DNA of 64,000 bases from an uncultured Anaeroplasmataceae bacterium. GTDB taxonomy: Bacteria > Bacillota_I > Bacilli_A > Acholeplasmatales > Anaeroplasmataceae. The DNA lies in contig CAJTTN010000002.1 in assembly GCA_910579215.1 (NCBI GenBank), positions 186,001 through 250,000 of the forward strand. Reading direction: 5' to 3'. A program made the translations under genes and the position numbers. Shown here piece after piece: positions 1 through 7,410 of this stretch. Every line of letters starts with the position of its first letter. Position 1 is the first letter of the stretch. The notes under the pieces were generated by a model. That model made no database searches. It had not been told where the DNA came from and was given only the letters and a program-made list of their open reading frames with translations.

Positions 1-1233
1 GGTACAGGAAAATCTACGATTATTAATGGGATTTTACGAAGCTATGCAATTTTAAATAAATTAACCTTTCCTAGCGATGAACTAGATAGTAAGATTATTA
101 TGATGGCTCCAACAGGACGTGCTGCCAAACGAATGAGTGAAGTGACCCGGTTTAAAGCTACAACCATCCATAGAGCCTTAGGATATAATTATGAGGGAGG
201 CTTTACCTTTTCAGAGGATAGTCCGCTTTCCTGTTCCTTGGCCATTATTGATGAGGCTTCAATGATTGATATTAATTTAGCGGCTTCTTTATTTAAGGCA
301 ATTCCTTTAAGTGCTAGGGTCATTTTAGTTGGAGATGAAAATCAGCTTCCCTCTGTTGGGCCTGGGAATGTATTTCATGATGTTATTGCCTCTGATTTAT
401 TTACGACAGTTAAGCTTTTTGAAATCATGCGTCAGGCTAAGGATTCTAATATAGTAAACCTTTCCCATATGGTATTTTCAGGGACAATGGATTTTCGAAT
501 CTTTAGTCAGAAAAAGGAGGTCTATTTTTATCCTTGTGAAGCAAAGGATTTAAAGCAAATGCTTTTTAAAATGCTAGATGCCTACCTTGCTACAGGAAGT
601 GACTTACAAACAGGAATTCAAATTTTGATACCGATGTATGCTGGAGTCGCTGGAATAGACGCTATCAACGAGGCAATCTCAAATCAATATAATCCTACGG
701 AAGAAAAAATTGTTCGAGACCCCGTAGTTTTTAAAAAGAATGATAAGGTGTTACAGCTTAAAAATGATCCAACCCTACAATTGATGAACGGAGATATTGG
801 TATCATTAAAGGAATAGAAAAAATCAAAGATAAGGATACTTTATTTATAGATTTTGATGGTAGAATGGTAAATTATCCTGTAAAAGAAATAGATAACCTT
901 CGTTTAGCCTATGCGATATCTATCCACAAATCTCAAGGTAGCGAGTATGATAATGTTATCATGCCTATTTTACCAAATTATCATATGATGCTAAGAAAAA
1001 AAATAATATATACAGCGATAACACGTGCTAAAAAGAAACTAATTCTTTTAGGAGATATCTATACGCTAAGAGAGGCTGTTAAGGCTTTAGAGCCTCTTCG
1101 ACAAACAGGATTATTAAATTTATTACAAGGAATTCGTAGGAATGAAACCAAAATATTAGATTCAACTATCCCCTTTGAAACCTTAGGGGAGTATGATATG
1201 GAAGGAATCACTCCCTATAGCTTTATGGAATAA
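1..1233 (+). CDS. recD2: RecD2-type ATP-dependent DNA helicase, 5' truncated by window edge
   Basis: Superfamily 1B 5'-3' DNA helicase of the RecD2/YrrC family, which acts in DNA repair without RecBC. The reading frame is open from base 1 and starts inside the Walker A loop (GTGKSTII). Downstream are the Walker B/motif II DEAS, motif III GDENQLPSVGPG, the UvrD-like C-terminal motif SIHKSQGSEYD and motif VI TAITRAKK. About 410 residues are present against roughly 730-800 for the family, so the N-terminal domains lie upstream of the window. It lies just upstream of alaS and ruvX, as is common in Firmicutes. The family is clear; the truncation is an edge effect, not a mutation. Confidence 0.93.
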   Translation, partial: GTGKSTIINGILRSYAILNKLTFPSDELDSKIIMMAPTGRAAKRMSEVTRFKATTIHRALGYNYEGGFTFSEDSPLSCSLAIIDEASMIDINLAASLFKAIPLSARVILVGDENQLPSVGPGNVFHDVIASDLFTTVKLFEIMRQAKDSNIVNLSHMVFSGTMDFRIFSQKKEVYFYPCEAKDLKQMLFKMLDAYLATGSDLQTGIQILIPMYAGVAGIDAINEAISNQYNPTEEKIVRDPVVFKKNDKVLQLKNDPTLQLMNGDIGIIKGIEKIKDKDTLFIDFDGRMVNYPVKEIDNLRLAYAISIHKSQGSEYDNVIMPILPNYHMMLRKKIIYTAITRAKKKLILLGDIYTLREAVKALEPLRQTGLLNLLQGIRRNETKILDSTIPFETLGEYDMEGITPYSFME

Positions 1234-1286
1234 ATTACCATTATGATTTATTTTTTCTGGTAGAAACTATATTTGGGTGAATAGAA

Positions 1287-1400
1287 TTGAAAAAAATCAT
1301 GATGTTAGGCTTAGGTGTATTTGTTGGTATGATGCTTAGCGAATGCAATTGTGTAAAAAAGCCTATGAAGCAAGTCTTAAAAAAAATTAATATTGAATAA
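1287..1400 (+). CDS. Small 37-residue hypothetical protein (TTG start)
   Basis: Short reading frame in the 219-base gap between recD2 and the HTH gene. It opens with TTG, preceded by GGGTGA at 6-base spacing. The product has a short hydrophobic N-terminal stretch (MLGLGVFVGMML) followed by two cysteines (ECNC) and a lysine-rich tail. It could be a small membrane-associated peptide. Small proteins with a hydrophobic head and basic tail are often found beside yrrC/alaS in Bacilli, but no specific family is recognised. The only support is start, ribosome-binding site and composition. Confidence 0.4.
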   Translation: MKKIMMLGLGVFVGMMLSECNCVKKPMKQVLKKINIE

Positions 1401-1401
1401 G

Positions 1402-1431
1402 AAAAAGGGATCTCCTATAGATAGAGATCCC
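1402..1431 (-). terminator. Intrinsic terminator of the HTH gene
   Basis: GGGATCTC (1407-1414) pairs with GAGATCCC (1424-1431) around a 9-base loop. On the minus strand the stem is followed by TTTTTC. No T-run follows on the plus strand, so it serves the minus-strand regulator at 1453. Confidence 0.75.
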
Positions 1432-1452
1432 ACTATGCTTAAATAATATGAG

Positions 1453-1680
1453 CTAATCATAAAAGACAATCAAGGATTGCTCTTCCTTGATTATATTTAA
1501 ATCAATATCAAGGATTTCTGCTAAACGTCGAATGACAAAAAAATTAGGATTTTGTTGATGATTTTCTATCTTTGAGTAAGTTACTTTAGAGATTGGAATA
1601 CTTTTTGCTAAATCCTTTTGACTCAGTAAATTGCTGAGTCTTTTTCTTTTCACTAGCTCTATAAATTGCTTCTGATCCAT
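1453..1680 (-). CDS. XRE-family helix-turn-helix regulator, 75 aa
   Basis: Single-domain Cro/C1-type DNA-binding protein. The helix-turn-helix spans about residues 18-55 (LSQKDLAKSIPISKVTYSKIE), with the typical SQKDLA and YSKIE elements, and there is almost nothing beyond the domain. It is preceded by a strong AGGAGG site and a TATAAT-like -10 on the minus strand, and is divergent from alaS. Its target is unknown. The only sensing domain is the DNA-binding domain, so it is probably an autoregulator or controls a neighbour. Confidence 0.85.
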   Translation of the reverse strand: MDQKQFIELVKRKRLSNLLSQKDLAKSIPISKVTYSKIENHQQNPNFFVIRRLAEILDIDLNIIKEEQSLIVFYD

Positions 1681-1805
1681 TTTAACTCCTCCTATCCTTA
1701 TTATACCTGAAAAGTGAATGAATTTCGAAAAATGCTAGATTCTATTTAAAAAAAGGATATTTTCAGAAAAATGCATACCTTTTCTGAGGAATAGAGGTTT
1801 ATTTC

Positions 1806-1834
1806 TTGATAATGCTACCGATTTTTGGTAAAAT
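1806..1834 (+). promoter_or_regulatory. Sigma-A promoter of alaS
   Basis: TTGATA (1806-1811), a 17-base spacer and TAAAAT (1829-1834), with an extended -10 TGG just before it. The -10 ends 45 bases before the alaS start, which leaves no room for a T-box leader. Confidence 0.75.
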
Positions 1835-1878
1835 ATTATACGTTAAGTATTTTTTGGTTTGATGATGGAGGTAAGAAT

Positions 1879-4485
1879 ATGAAAAAGTTGTCATCAAGTG
1901 AAATTCGTCAAATGTGGCTAGATTTTTATAAATCTAAGGGACATAAGGTAGAGCCTTCTGCCTCTTTAGTACCTCATAATGATCCAACACTTTTATGGAC
2001 CAATGCAGGTGTTACACCACTTAAAAAGTATTTTGATGGAACAATGGTTCCAACAAATCCAAGAATTACCAATGCTCAAAAATGTATTCGTACAAATGAT
2101 ATTGAAAATGTTGGTGATACCTATCATCATACTTTTTTTGAAATGCTTGGTAATTTTTCAATTGGAGATTATTTTAAAAAGGAAGCAATAGCGTATGCCT
2201 ATGAGCTATTATTCAGTAAGGATTGGTTTGATTTTGATCCTGAGAAAATATATATCACTTACTATCCTGAGGATAGTGAAGCAAAAAAAGAATGGATGAA
2301 GCAAGGAATTAAAGAAGAACATTTGATTCCTTTAGCTGGTAATTTCTGGGAAATTGGCGAAGGACCTTGTGGACCTGATACAGAAATGTTTTTTGATCGA
2401 GGCTCTAAATATGATCTACGAGGAAAAGAACTCATTGAACAGGATATAGATAATGATCGCTTTATTGAGATAGGAAATATAGTATTTTCTCAATATAGCT
2501 CTAAGGAGGGCGTAGATCGTAAGGATTACAAGGAGCTTCCTTCAAAAAATATAGATACTGGCTGGGGCTTAGAGCGCCTATGCAGTGTTATGCAGGAAGC
2601 AACTACAAATTATGATACGGATCTATTTCATCCTATCATTGCGAAAACAGAAGAAATATGTGGAAGTAAATACAAGGATCAAAGAGCCTTTCGTGTCATT
2701 GCAGACCATGTGAGAACCTTGACCTTCGCTATTGCTGATGGTGCGGTAATGTCTAATGAGGGTCGAGGCTATGTTTTGCGAAGATTATTGAGAAGAGCTT
2801 CTAAGTATGCCAAATCCTTAGGAATTGAAAAGCCATTTATGGCGGAATTAGTAGATATTGTTATAGAGATAATGGATCCTTTTTATCCATATTTAAAAGA
2901 GAAAATTAACATTATAAAGGAAATTATTTCCTCAGAAGAAGAAAAATTCTTATTTACTTTAGCAGCAGGAGAAAAGCGTTTTGAATCTATTGTAGCAAAA
3001 TCTAATCGAGTAATTTCTGGGGTGGATGCCTTTACCTTATATGATACCTATGGGTTTCCAATTGAGCTTACTGTAGAGTACGCTAAAGGACAGGGGTTAG
3101 AGGTAGATATTGAAGGCTTTAAGAGTTCCTTGGAGGAACAGAAAAATCGAGCCAGAAATGCTCGTAAGGATGAGGCTTCCATGGCGGGACAAAATGAAGC
3201 ATTTTTAAGTTTTAAGGAAGAATCTCGCTTTAGCGGATATCATGTTGCTAGTCAAAAATCAAAGGTTATCGCTGTTTTTGAAAATGGCATTGTTTTAGAT
3301 GAAACACCTTTTTATGCTTTTTCAGGTGGTCAGCTTTGTGATAAAGGAACCATAGATAACATAGAGGTTTTAGATGTTATAAAGCTACCTAATGGACAGC
3401 ATTTACATATTTTAAAAGAAAATCCTTTTGCAGTTGGTGATATAGTTTTATCCTGTGTAGATAAACAAAATCGTATTTATACAAGGAAAAATCATTCTAG
3501 TGCTCATTTACTTCAGGCTGCATTACAAAAGGTTTTAGGAATGCATGTTCATCAACAGGGCTCCCAGGTTTGTGCTAGCTATTGTCGTTTTGATTTCAAT
3601 AATTATACAACCCTATCTGATGAACAAATTTTAGAGATTGAAGATATGGTGAATCGATTTATTTTAGAGGCTCATAAGGTTAATACCTTAGTTCTTCCTA
3701 TTGAAGAGGCTAAGGAGCTTGGCGCTATGGCGTTGTTTGGTGAGAAATATGGTGCTACAGTTCGAGTGGTAGATATGGGTGTATCTAAGGAATTCTGTGC
3801 TGGAACTCATGTTGAAAACACACAGGATATTGAAGCTTTTGCTATTTGCTCCTTTGAATCTATAGGAAGTGGAGTTTATCGTATTACAGCCTCTTCCTCA
3901 AAGAATGCAATGTCCTACGTTAAGGAGACATGCTCAAATTTGAAAAAGTCTGTAGAAGCAATTTTGCATAAGGCACATGAGCTTCTTGTAGAGGCCTCTA
4001 ATCAAGGTATAGCCTTACGTTATTTGTACAATTTTCAAGAGCCAGAGGCATTGGGATATCGGTATATTCTTGCCATGCGTGAGGAAGTAAATCAAGCGCA
4101 AATAGCTTTAAGAGCCTTAGAAAAAGAATATCAGGCAAAGAAAAGCCAAAGCACGCTTTCTGATTTAAATCGCTTTGATTCTCTTATTGAAGAAAAAATG
4201 TTGTTTACTAAGGTAAATGCTATGGATTCTAATTTATTAAAGGATATGGCATGTGCTTTAAGAAATAATAAAAATTTAGATGTTGTATTTTTAGCAAGCT
4301 TAGATACAGAAAAGGTAACCTTTGTTTGTGCTAGTAAAACAGTAGATGCTGCTATGTTAGTTAGGGAAGCTGCAAAGCTATGCCAAGGAGGTGGCGGTGG
4401 AAAGAAGGATCTTGCCCAAGCCGGTGGAAAAGATATTACGAAGGTTGATGATGCAATTCGTAAAGCAAAGGAACTTTGTAAATGA
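1879..4485 (+). CDS. alaS: Alanyl-tRNA synthetase
   Basis: Class II synthetase that charges tRNA-Ala in the cytoplasm. The 868-residue length is normal for the family. The catalytic core is at the N-terminus (THHTFFEMLGNFSIGDYF). The editing domain has the zinc-binding HSSAHLLQA and CAGTHVEN motifs, and the C-Ala glycine-rich GGGGGKKDLAQAGG motif is near the end. The ATG at 1879 is chosen because GGAGGTAAG precedes it; an in-frame TTG at 1825 sits inside the promoter. The gene overlaps ruvX by four bases (ATGA), so the two are translationally coupled. Confidence 0.97.
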   Translation: MKKLSSSEIRQMWLDFYKSKGHKVEPSASLVPHNDPTLLWTNAGVTPLKKYFDGTMVPTNPRITNAQKCIRTNDIENVGDTYHHTFFEMLGNFSIGDYFKKEAIAYAYELLFSKDWFDFDPEKIYITYYPEDSEAKKEWMKQGIKEEHLIPLAGNFWEIGEGPCGPDTEMFFDRGSKYDLRGKELIEQDIDNDRFIEIGNIVFSQYSSKEGVDRKDYKELPSKNIDTGWGLERLCSVMQEATTNYDTDLFHPIIAKTEEICGSKYKDQRAFRVIADHVRTLTFAIADGAVMSNEGRGYVLRRLLRRASKYAKSLGIEKPFMAELVDIVIEIMDPFYPYLKEKINIIKEIISSEEEKFLFTLAAGEKRFESIVAKSNRVISGVDAFTLYDTYGFPIELTVEYAKGQGLEVDIEGFKSSLEEQKNRARNARKDEASMAGQNEAFLSFKEESRFSGYHVASQKSKVIAVFENGIVLDETPFYAFSGGQLCDKGTIDNIEVLDVIKLPNGQHLHILKENPFAVGDIVLSCVDKQNRIYTRKNHSSAHLLQAALQKVLGMHVHQQGSQVCASYCRFDFNNYTTLSDEQILEIEDMVNRFILEAHKVNTLVLPIEEAKELGAMALFGEKYGATVRVVDMGVSKEFCAGTHVENTQDIEAFAICSFESIGSGVYRITASSSKNAMSYVKETCSNLKKSVEAILHKAHELLVEASNQGIALRYLYNFQEPEALGYRYILAMREEVNQAQIALRALEKEYQAKKSQSTLSDLNRFDSLIEEKMLFTKVNAMDSNLLKDMACALRNNKNLDVVFLASLDTEKVTFVCASKTVDAAMLVREAAKLCQGGGGGKKDLAQAGGKDITKVDDAIRKAKELCK

Positions 4486-4901
4486 AATATTTAGGCTTAG
4501 ATTTAGGAAGCAAAACCTTAGGCATCGCTATTTCGGATGAATTAGGCTTCTTAGCTAGGGCATTAGAAACCTATCGCTTTCCAGAGGATGCCTATGAAGA
4601 AGCAGCTGAATATATATGTACTTTATGCCAAAGAGAAAAAATAACTAAGGTCATATTAGGTTTGCCGAAGCATATGAATGGTGATCAGGGAATTCGTGCC
4701 CAAATTTCTTACACTTTTAAGGATTATCTTGAAACAAAAGGGAATCTTCAGGTTATACTAGAAGATGAACGATTGACTACAGTAATGGTTAACCGTGCTA
4801 TGATTTCTGGAAATGTTCGAAGAGAAAATCGAAAGCAAAAAAAGGATGAAATGGCTGCAGTGATTATTTTACAAAATTATTTAGATAAAACAAAATTTTA
4901 A
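4482..4901 (+). CDS. ruvX: YqgF/RuvX family RNase H-fold nuclease
   Basis: Putative pre-16S rRNA nuclease / Holliday-junction resolvase-like protein. The RNase H-fold N-terminus LGLDLGSKTLGIAISD carries the first catalytic aspartate. VILGLPKHMNGDQG and EDERLTT follow, and a late aspartate lies in KKDEMAA. The 139-residue length is typical. It overlaps the alaS stop by four bases and precedes a DUF1292 gene, the standard Firmicutes order. Confidence 0.94.
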   Translation: MKYLGLDLGSKTLGIAISDELGFLARALETYRFPEDAYEEAAEYICTLCQREKITKVILGLPKHMNGDQGIRAQISYTFKDYLETKGNLQVILEDERLTTVMVNRAMISGNVRRENRKQKKDEMAAVIILQNYLDKTKF

Positions 4902-4911
4902 GGAGAAAATT

Positions 4912-5241
4912 ATGGATGACAAAACTTTAGTTTTAACAATGGAGGATGGAAAAGAGGTTACCTGTGATATCCTTTTTACCTATCACAGTGATCAATTTGA
5001 AAAGGATTACGTTATTTTTCAGCCTCGTGGAGAAGAGCAGCTTTCTGCAGCAATCTATGTTGAAGAGAAGGAAGGAAAGGGCGCTTTACAGGCAGTAGAA
5101 ACAGAAGAAGAATGGAATATGCTAGAGGAACTTGTCAACGACTATTATAGTAATAGTACAGAGTCAGGCTGTTCTCACAGCTGTGGAGGCTGTAGTGGCT
5201 GTTCTGATGAAGCATGTGATTGTGATGGGTGCGACGAATAA
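4912..5241 (+). CDS. DUF1292 (YrzB-like) protein with cysteine-rich C-terminal tail
   Basis: The first 80 residues or so match the DUF1292 fold, a small acidic beta-rich protein of unknown function found after ruvX in Firmicutes (TMEDGKEVTCDILFTY, then a DYVIFQP-type segment). Unusually, a tail of about 25 residues follows with seven cysteines in CxxC- and CxC-like spacing (CSHSCGGCSGC, ACDCDGC), plus a histidine and acidic residues. That composition suggests metal binding, but this is inference. The ribosome-binding site AAGGAG lies 6 bases before ATG 4912. Confidence 0.85.
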   Translation: MDDKTLVLTMEDGKEVTCDILFTYHSDQFEKDYVIFQPRGEEQLSAAIYVEEKEGKGALQAVETEEEWNMLEELVNDYYSNSTESGCSHSCGGCSGCSDEACDCDGCDE

Positions 5242-5278
5242 GTCCTTCCACTTGAAATGGTCAGCTTTGGAGGAAAGG

Positions 5279-5848
5279 ATGAGAGCTTTTGCTCTTCAAA
5301 ATCATGTTCCTATCATTGTAGAGGAAGGCTTGGCCTTTTTAGAACAAATCATTAGAATTCAAAGACCAAAAAAAATTTTAGAAATAGGTACAGCAATAGG
5401 ATATTCTGCTATTCGCATGCACCAAGTATGTAATAGTGAAATATATACAATAGAAAGAAACAAGGAAATGGTTTTGGAGGCTATGACAAATATTGAAGCT
5501 TCAGGATTTAAAGATCATATCCATCTCATCGAAGCAGATGCATTAGAGGCTTTTTCTTGTGTTGAAAAGGAATCCTTTGATTTAATATTTATTGATGCTG
5601 CCAAAGCTCAATATACAAAATTTTTCGAATTATATACCCCCTTATTAGCTTCTCATGGCATAGTAGTTACAGATAATATGGGCTTTCATGGTTTGGTACA
5701 GGAAGAGGGGCAAGGACAATCTAGAGCTGTAAGAGGATTGATTCGCAAGCTTCAAAGCTATCAAGAGTATTTATTGGAAAATGAAAGATTCATTACCTCC
5801 GTATTTTCCATTGGAGATGGAATAGCAGTTTCAATTAAGAAGGATTAG
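5279..5848 (+). CDS. SAM-dependent O-methyltransferase, TrmR/YrrM-like
   Basis: Class I methyltransferase related to B. subtilis YrrM/TrmR, which methylates 5-hydroxyuridine in the tRNA wobble position. Seen: NHVPIIVEEG near the start, the SAM-binding ILEIGTAIGYSAIRM, the acidic IYTIERN, and FIDAAKAQY with the catalytic metal-binding aspartate, then TDNMGFHGLV. The start is uncertain. ATG 5279 has GGAGG at 5 bases; an upstream ATG at 5225 would overlap the DUF1292 gene and lacks a clear ribosome-binding site. Its place after DUF1292 matches Firmicutes synteny. Confidence 0.85.
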   Translation: MRAFALQNHVPIIVEEGLAFLEQIIRIQRPKKILEIGTAIGYSAIRMHQVCNSEIYTIERNKEMVLEAMTNIEASGFKDHIHLIEADALEAFSCVEKESFDLIFIDAAKAQYTKFFELYTPLLASHGIVVTDNMGFHGLVQEEGQGQSRAVRGLIRKLQSYQEYLLENERFITSVFSIGDGIAVSIKKD

Positions 5849-5849
5849 T

Positions 5850-6764
5850 ATGCGTATTATAGGAAGAATAGAAAGAGTTACATTAAAAAAAAGAATAATA
5901 GGAATTAAAACCTTTAGTAGAATCATTTATTTATATTTTCAAAATGGGCATATAAATCTTTTTAAAAGATATCTATACGCTGGAACCTATATCGATTTAG
6001 ATTATGAAGAAGATAAAACATATATAAAAAATGGAATTGCTGCATATTATGTAAATTATGTCCATCAGGTTTTCCGTTTCAATGATTTTGAAAAAATACA
6101 ATATTATGATCGCTTTCAAATTGACAATTCCTTATCCTCCTTTCTAGACAGTTTAGGAAACATTATGTTTCTAGATTTGGAAATGACAATGCCTTCTTAT
6201 ACCTTTAAAGGAAAAGGATATATATCAGAAATTATACAGGTAGGATATGTCTTAGTGAATGGTATGGGAGAGGAAATGGCTAGATATAGTCAATATATTG
6301 AGCCGAATCATCATATGGATCTTAGCAAGAGAACTCTTAATTTCTTAAAAATAGATGCTAAAGAATTTCATCAGAATTCCATTTCCTATATAGATTTTTA
6401 TAATGACTTTAGTATGATACTAAAGAAATACCATCCAACCATTGTTATTTTTGGTAAAAATGATCGTTTAATGCTTAGTGAATCCTTTGTGCTTAATCAG
6501 GTAGACTCTTTAAATGAATATATGAGATTTGTAAATTTATCAAAGCTGATTCAAACCTATTATCATTTACAAAATGAACCTGGATTGTTTAAATTATTTC
6601 AAATTTATTATGAAAATTATGCACCTCAATCTCACGATGCCTTTGATGATTCCTATGTAACGATGGCAGTATTTAATGCTTTTAAAAAGGATGTAAAACA
6701 TGAAACAGATTATTTTCTTAAAATAAAGGAAAGCTTTAAAATGCAAAAGACTATAAGTTCTTAA
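5850..6764 (+). CDS. DEDDh-family exonuclease with extra N-terminal domain
   Basis: The C-terminal part (about residues 100-285) is an RNase T/DnaQ-type 3'-5' exonuclease. DLEMT carries the first Asp-Glu pair, and SHDAFDDSY carries the late His and Asp of the DEDDh set; TIVIFGKND is consistent with the middle motif. The first ~95 residues are basic and beta-rich and are not recognised; an OB-like nucleic-acid-binding role is a guess. The gene begins two bases after the methyltransferase stop, so it is co-transcribed. The substrate (RNA or DNA) cannot be told. Confidence 0.8.
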   Translation: MRIIGRIERVTLKKRIIGIKTFSRIIYLYFQNGHINLFKRYLYAGTYIDLDYEEDKTYIKNGIAAYYVNYVHQVFRFNDFEKIQYYDRFQIDNSLSSFLDSLGNIMFLDLEMTMPSYTFKGKGYISEIIQVGYVLVNGMGEEMARYSQYIEPNHHMDLSKRTLNFLKIDAKEFHQNSISYIDFYNDFSMILKKYHPTIVIFGKNDRLMLSESFVLNQVDSLNEYMRFVNLSKLIQTYYHLQNEPGLFKLFQIYYENYAPQSHDAFDDSYVTMAVFNAFKKDVKHETDYFLKIKESFKMQKTISS

Positions 6765-6788
6765 ATGATAGAATTTATAGTCTTTTTT
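6747..6788 (+). terminator. Intrinsic terminator overlapping the exonuclease 3' end
   Basis: AAGACTATAA (6747-6756) pairs with TTATAGTCTT (6775-6784), followed by a T-run to 6788. The stop codon of the exonuclease gene lies in the loop. Confidence 0.75.
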
Positions 6789-6831
6789 ATATAATTTTTT
6801 ATTCTATAACATAGGATTATATGGTGATAGA

Positions 6832-7410
6832 ATGAGAATTGGCATAATAGATAGTGGCAAGGGAGGACTTGCTGTTGCAAAAAAAATCAAGAAAAAGGAA
6901 GACCAGCTTTTAATTCTTTTAGATCAAGGATTTTTTCCCTATGGAACAAAATCAAAGGAATTTTTATTGAAGCGTTCCTTCTATTTAGCAAATATCTTAA
7001 TTTCAATGAAAGTAGAGTTAATTATTTTAGCTTGCAATACCTTATCCATCTATGCACTTGCATTTTTAAAGTACAGCTTAACTATTCCAGTCATTGGTAT
7101 CTTTGATTACTTTAAGCCAAATTTAACAAATGAGTATATTTTATTAGGCTCAAGAGCCACAATCACCTATGCGAAAAATCATTATCCTGTACAGGTATAT
7201 GATGGAACAGAATTTATAAAGGCTATAGAAAAAAAGGAAAGCATCACTAAATATTTAGAGGAATTAAAGGCGTATAAGGGTAAGGCTTTTCTTTTAGGCT
7301 GTACGCATTTTTTAGCTATTGAAGAACATAAATTTCCCTTACCTACTTTAACCCAAATTCCATTACTCTTAGAGGATATAAAAAAGACTAGAAATTTTTC
7401 TAGTCATTAA
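6832..7410 (+). CDS. Short glutamate racemase-like protein
   Basis: Belongs to the aspartate/glutamate racemase fold. The N-terminal IGIIDSGKGGL, the substrate-loop PYG, and both catalytic cysteine motifs (ACNTLS and LGCTHF) are intact. At 192 residues it is about 70 shorter than normal MurI (~265). The shortening lies between the two cysteine motifs and at the C-terminus. It could be a minimal racemase supplying D-glutamate for peptidoglycan, or a diverged paralogue. GGTGATAG precedes the ATG. Its stop codon overlaps that of convergent RNase J by two bases. Confidence 0.78.
   Translation: MRIGIIDSGKGGLAVAKKIKKKEDQLLILLDQGFFPYGTKSKEFLLKRSFYLANILISMKVELIILACNTLSIYALAFLKYSLTIPVIGIFDYFKPNLTNEYILLGSRATITYAKNHYPVQVYDGTEFIKAIEKKESITKYLEELKAYKGKAFLLGCTHFLAIEEHKFPLPTLTQIPLLLEDIKKTRNFSSH
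7381..7405 (-). terminator. Intrinsic terminator of RNase J, inside the convergent gene
   Basis: GACTAGAA and TTCTAGTC (7386-7405) form a stem that on the minus strand is followed by TTTTT. It lies within the last codons of the plus-strand racemase-like gene. Confidence 0.7.

Noticed and set aside
1825..1878. Longer alaS start at TTG 1825
   Set aside because: The codon lies in the promoter spacer; ATG 1879 has a proper ribosome-binding site and matches the family start.
1835..1878. T-box leaders for alaS and proS
   Set aside because: The leaders are only about 30-45 bases, far too short for a T-box.
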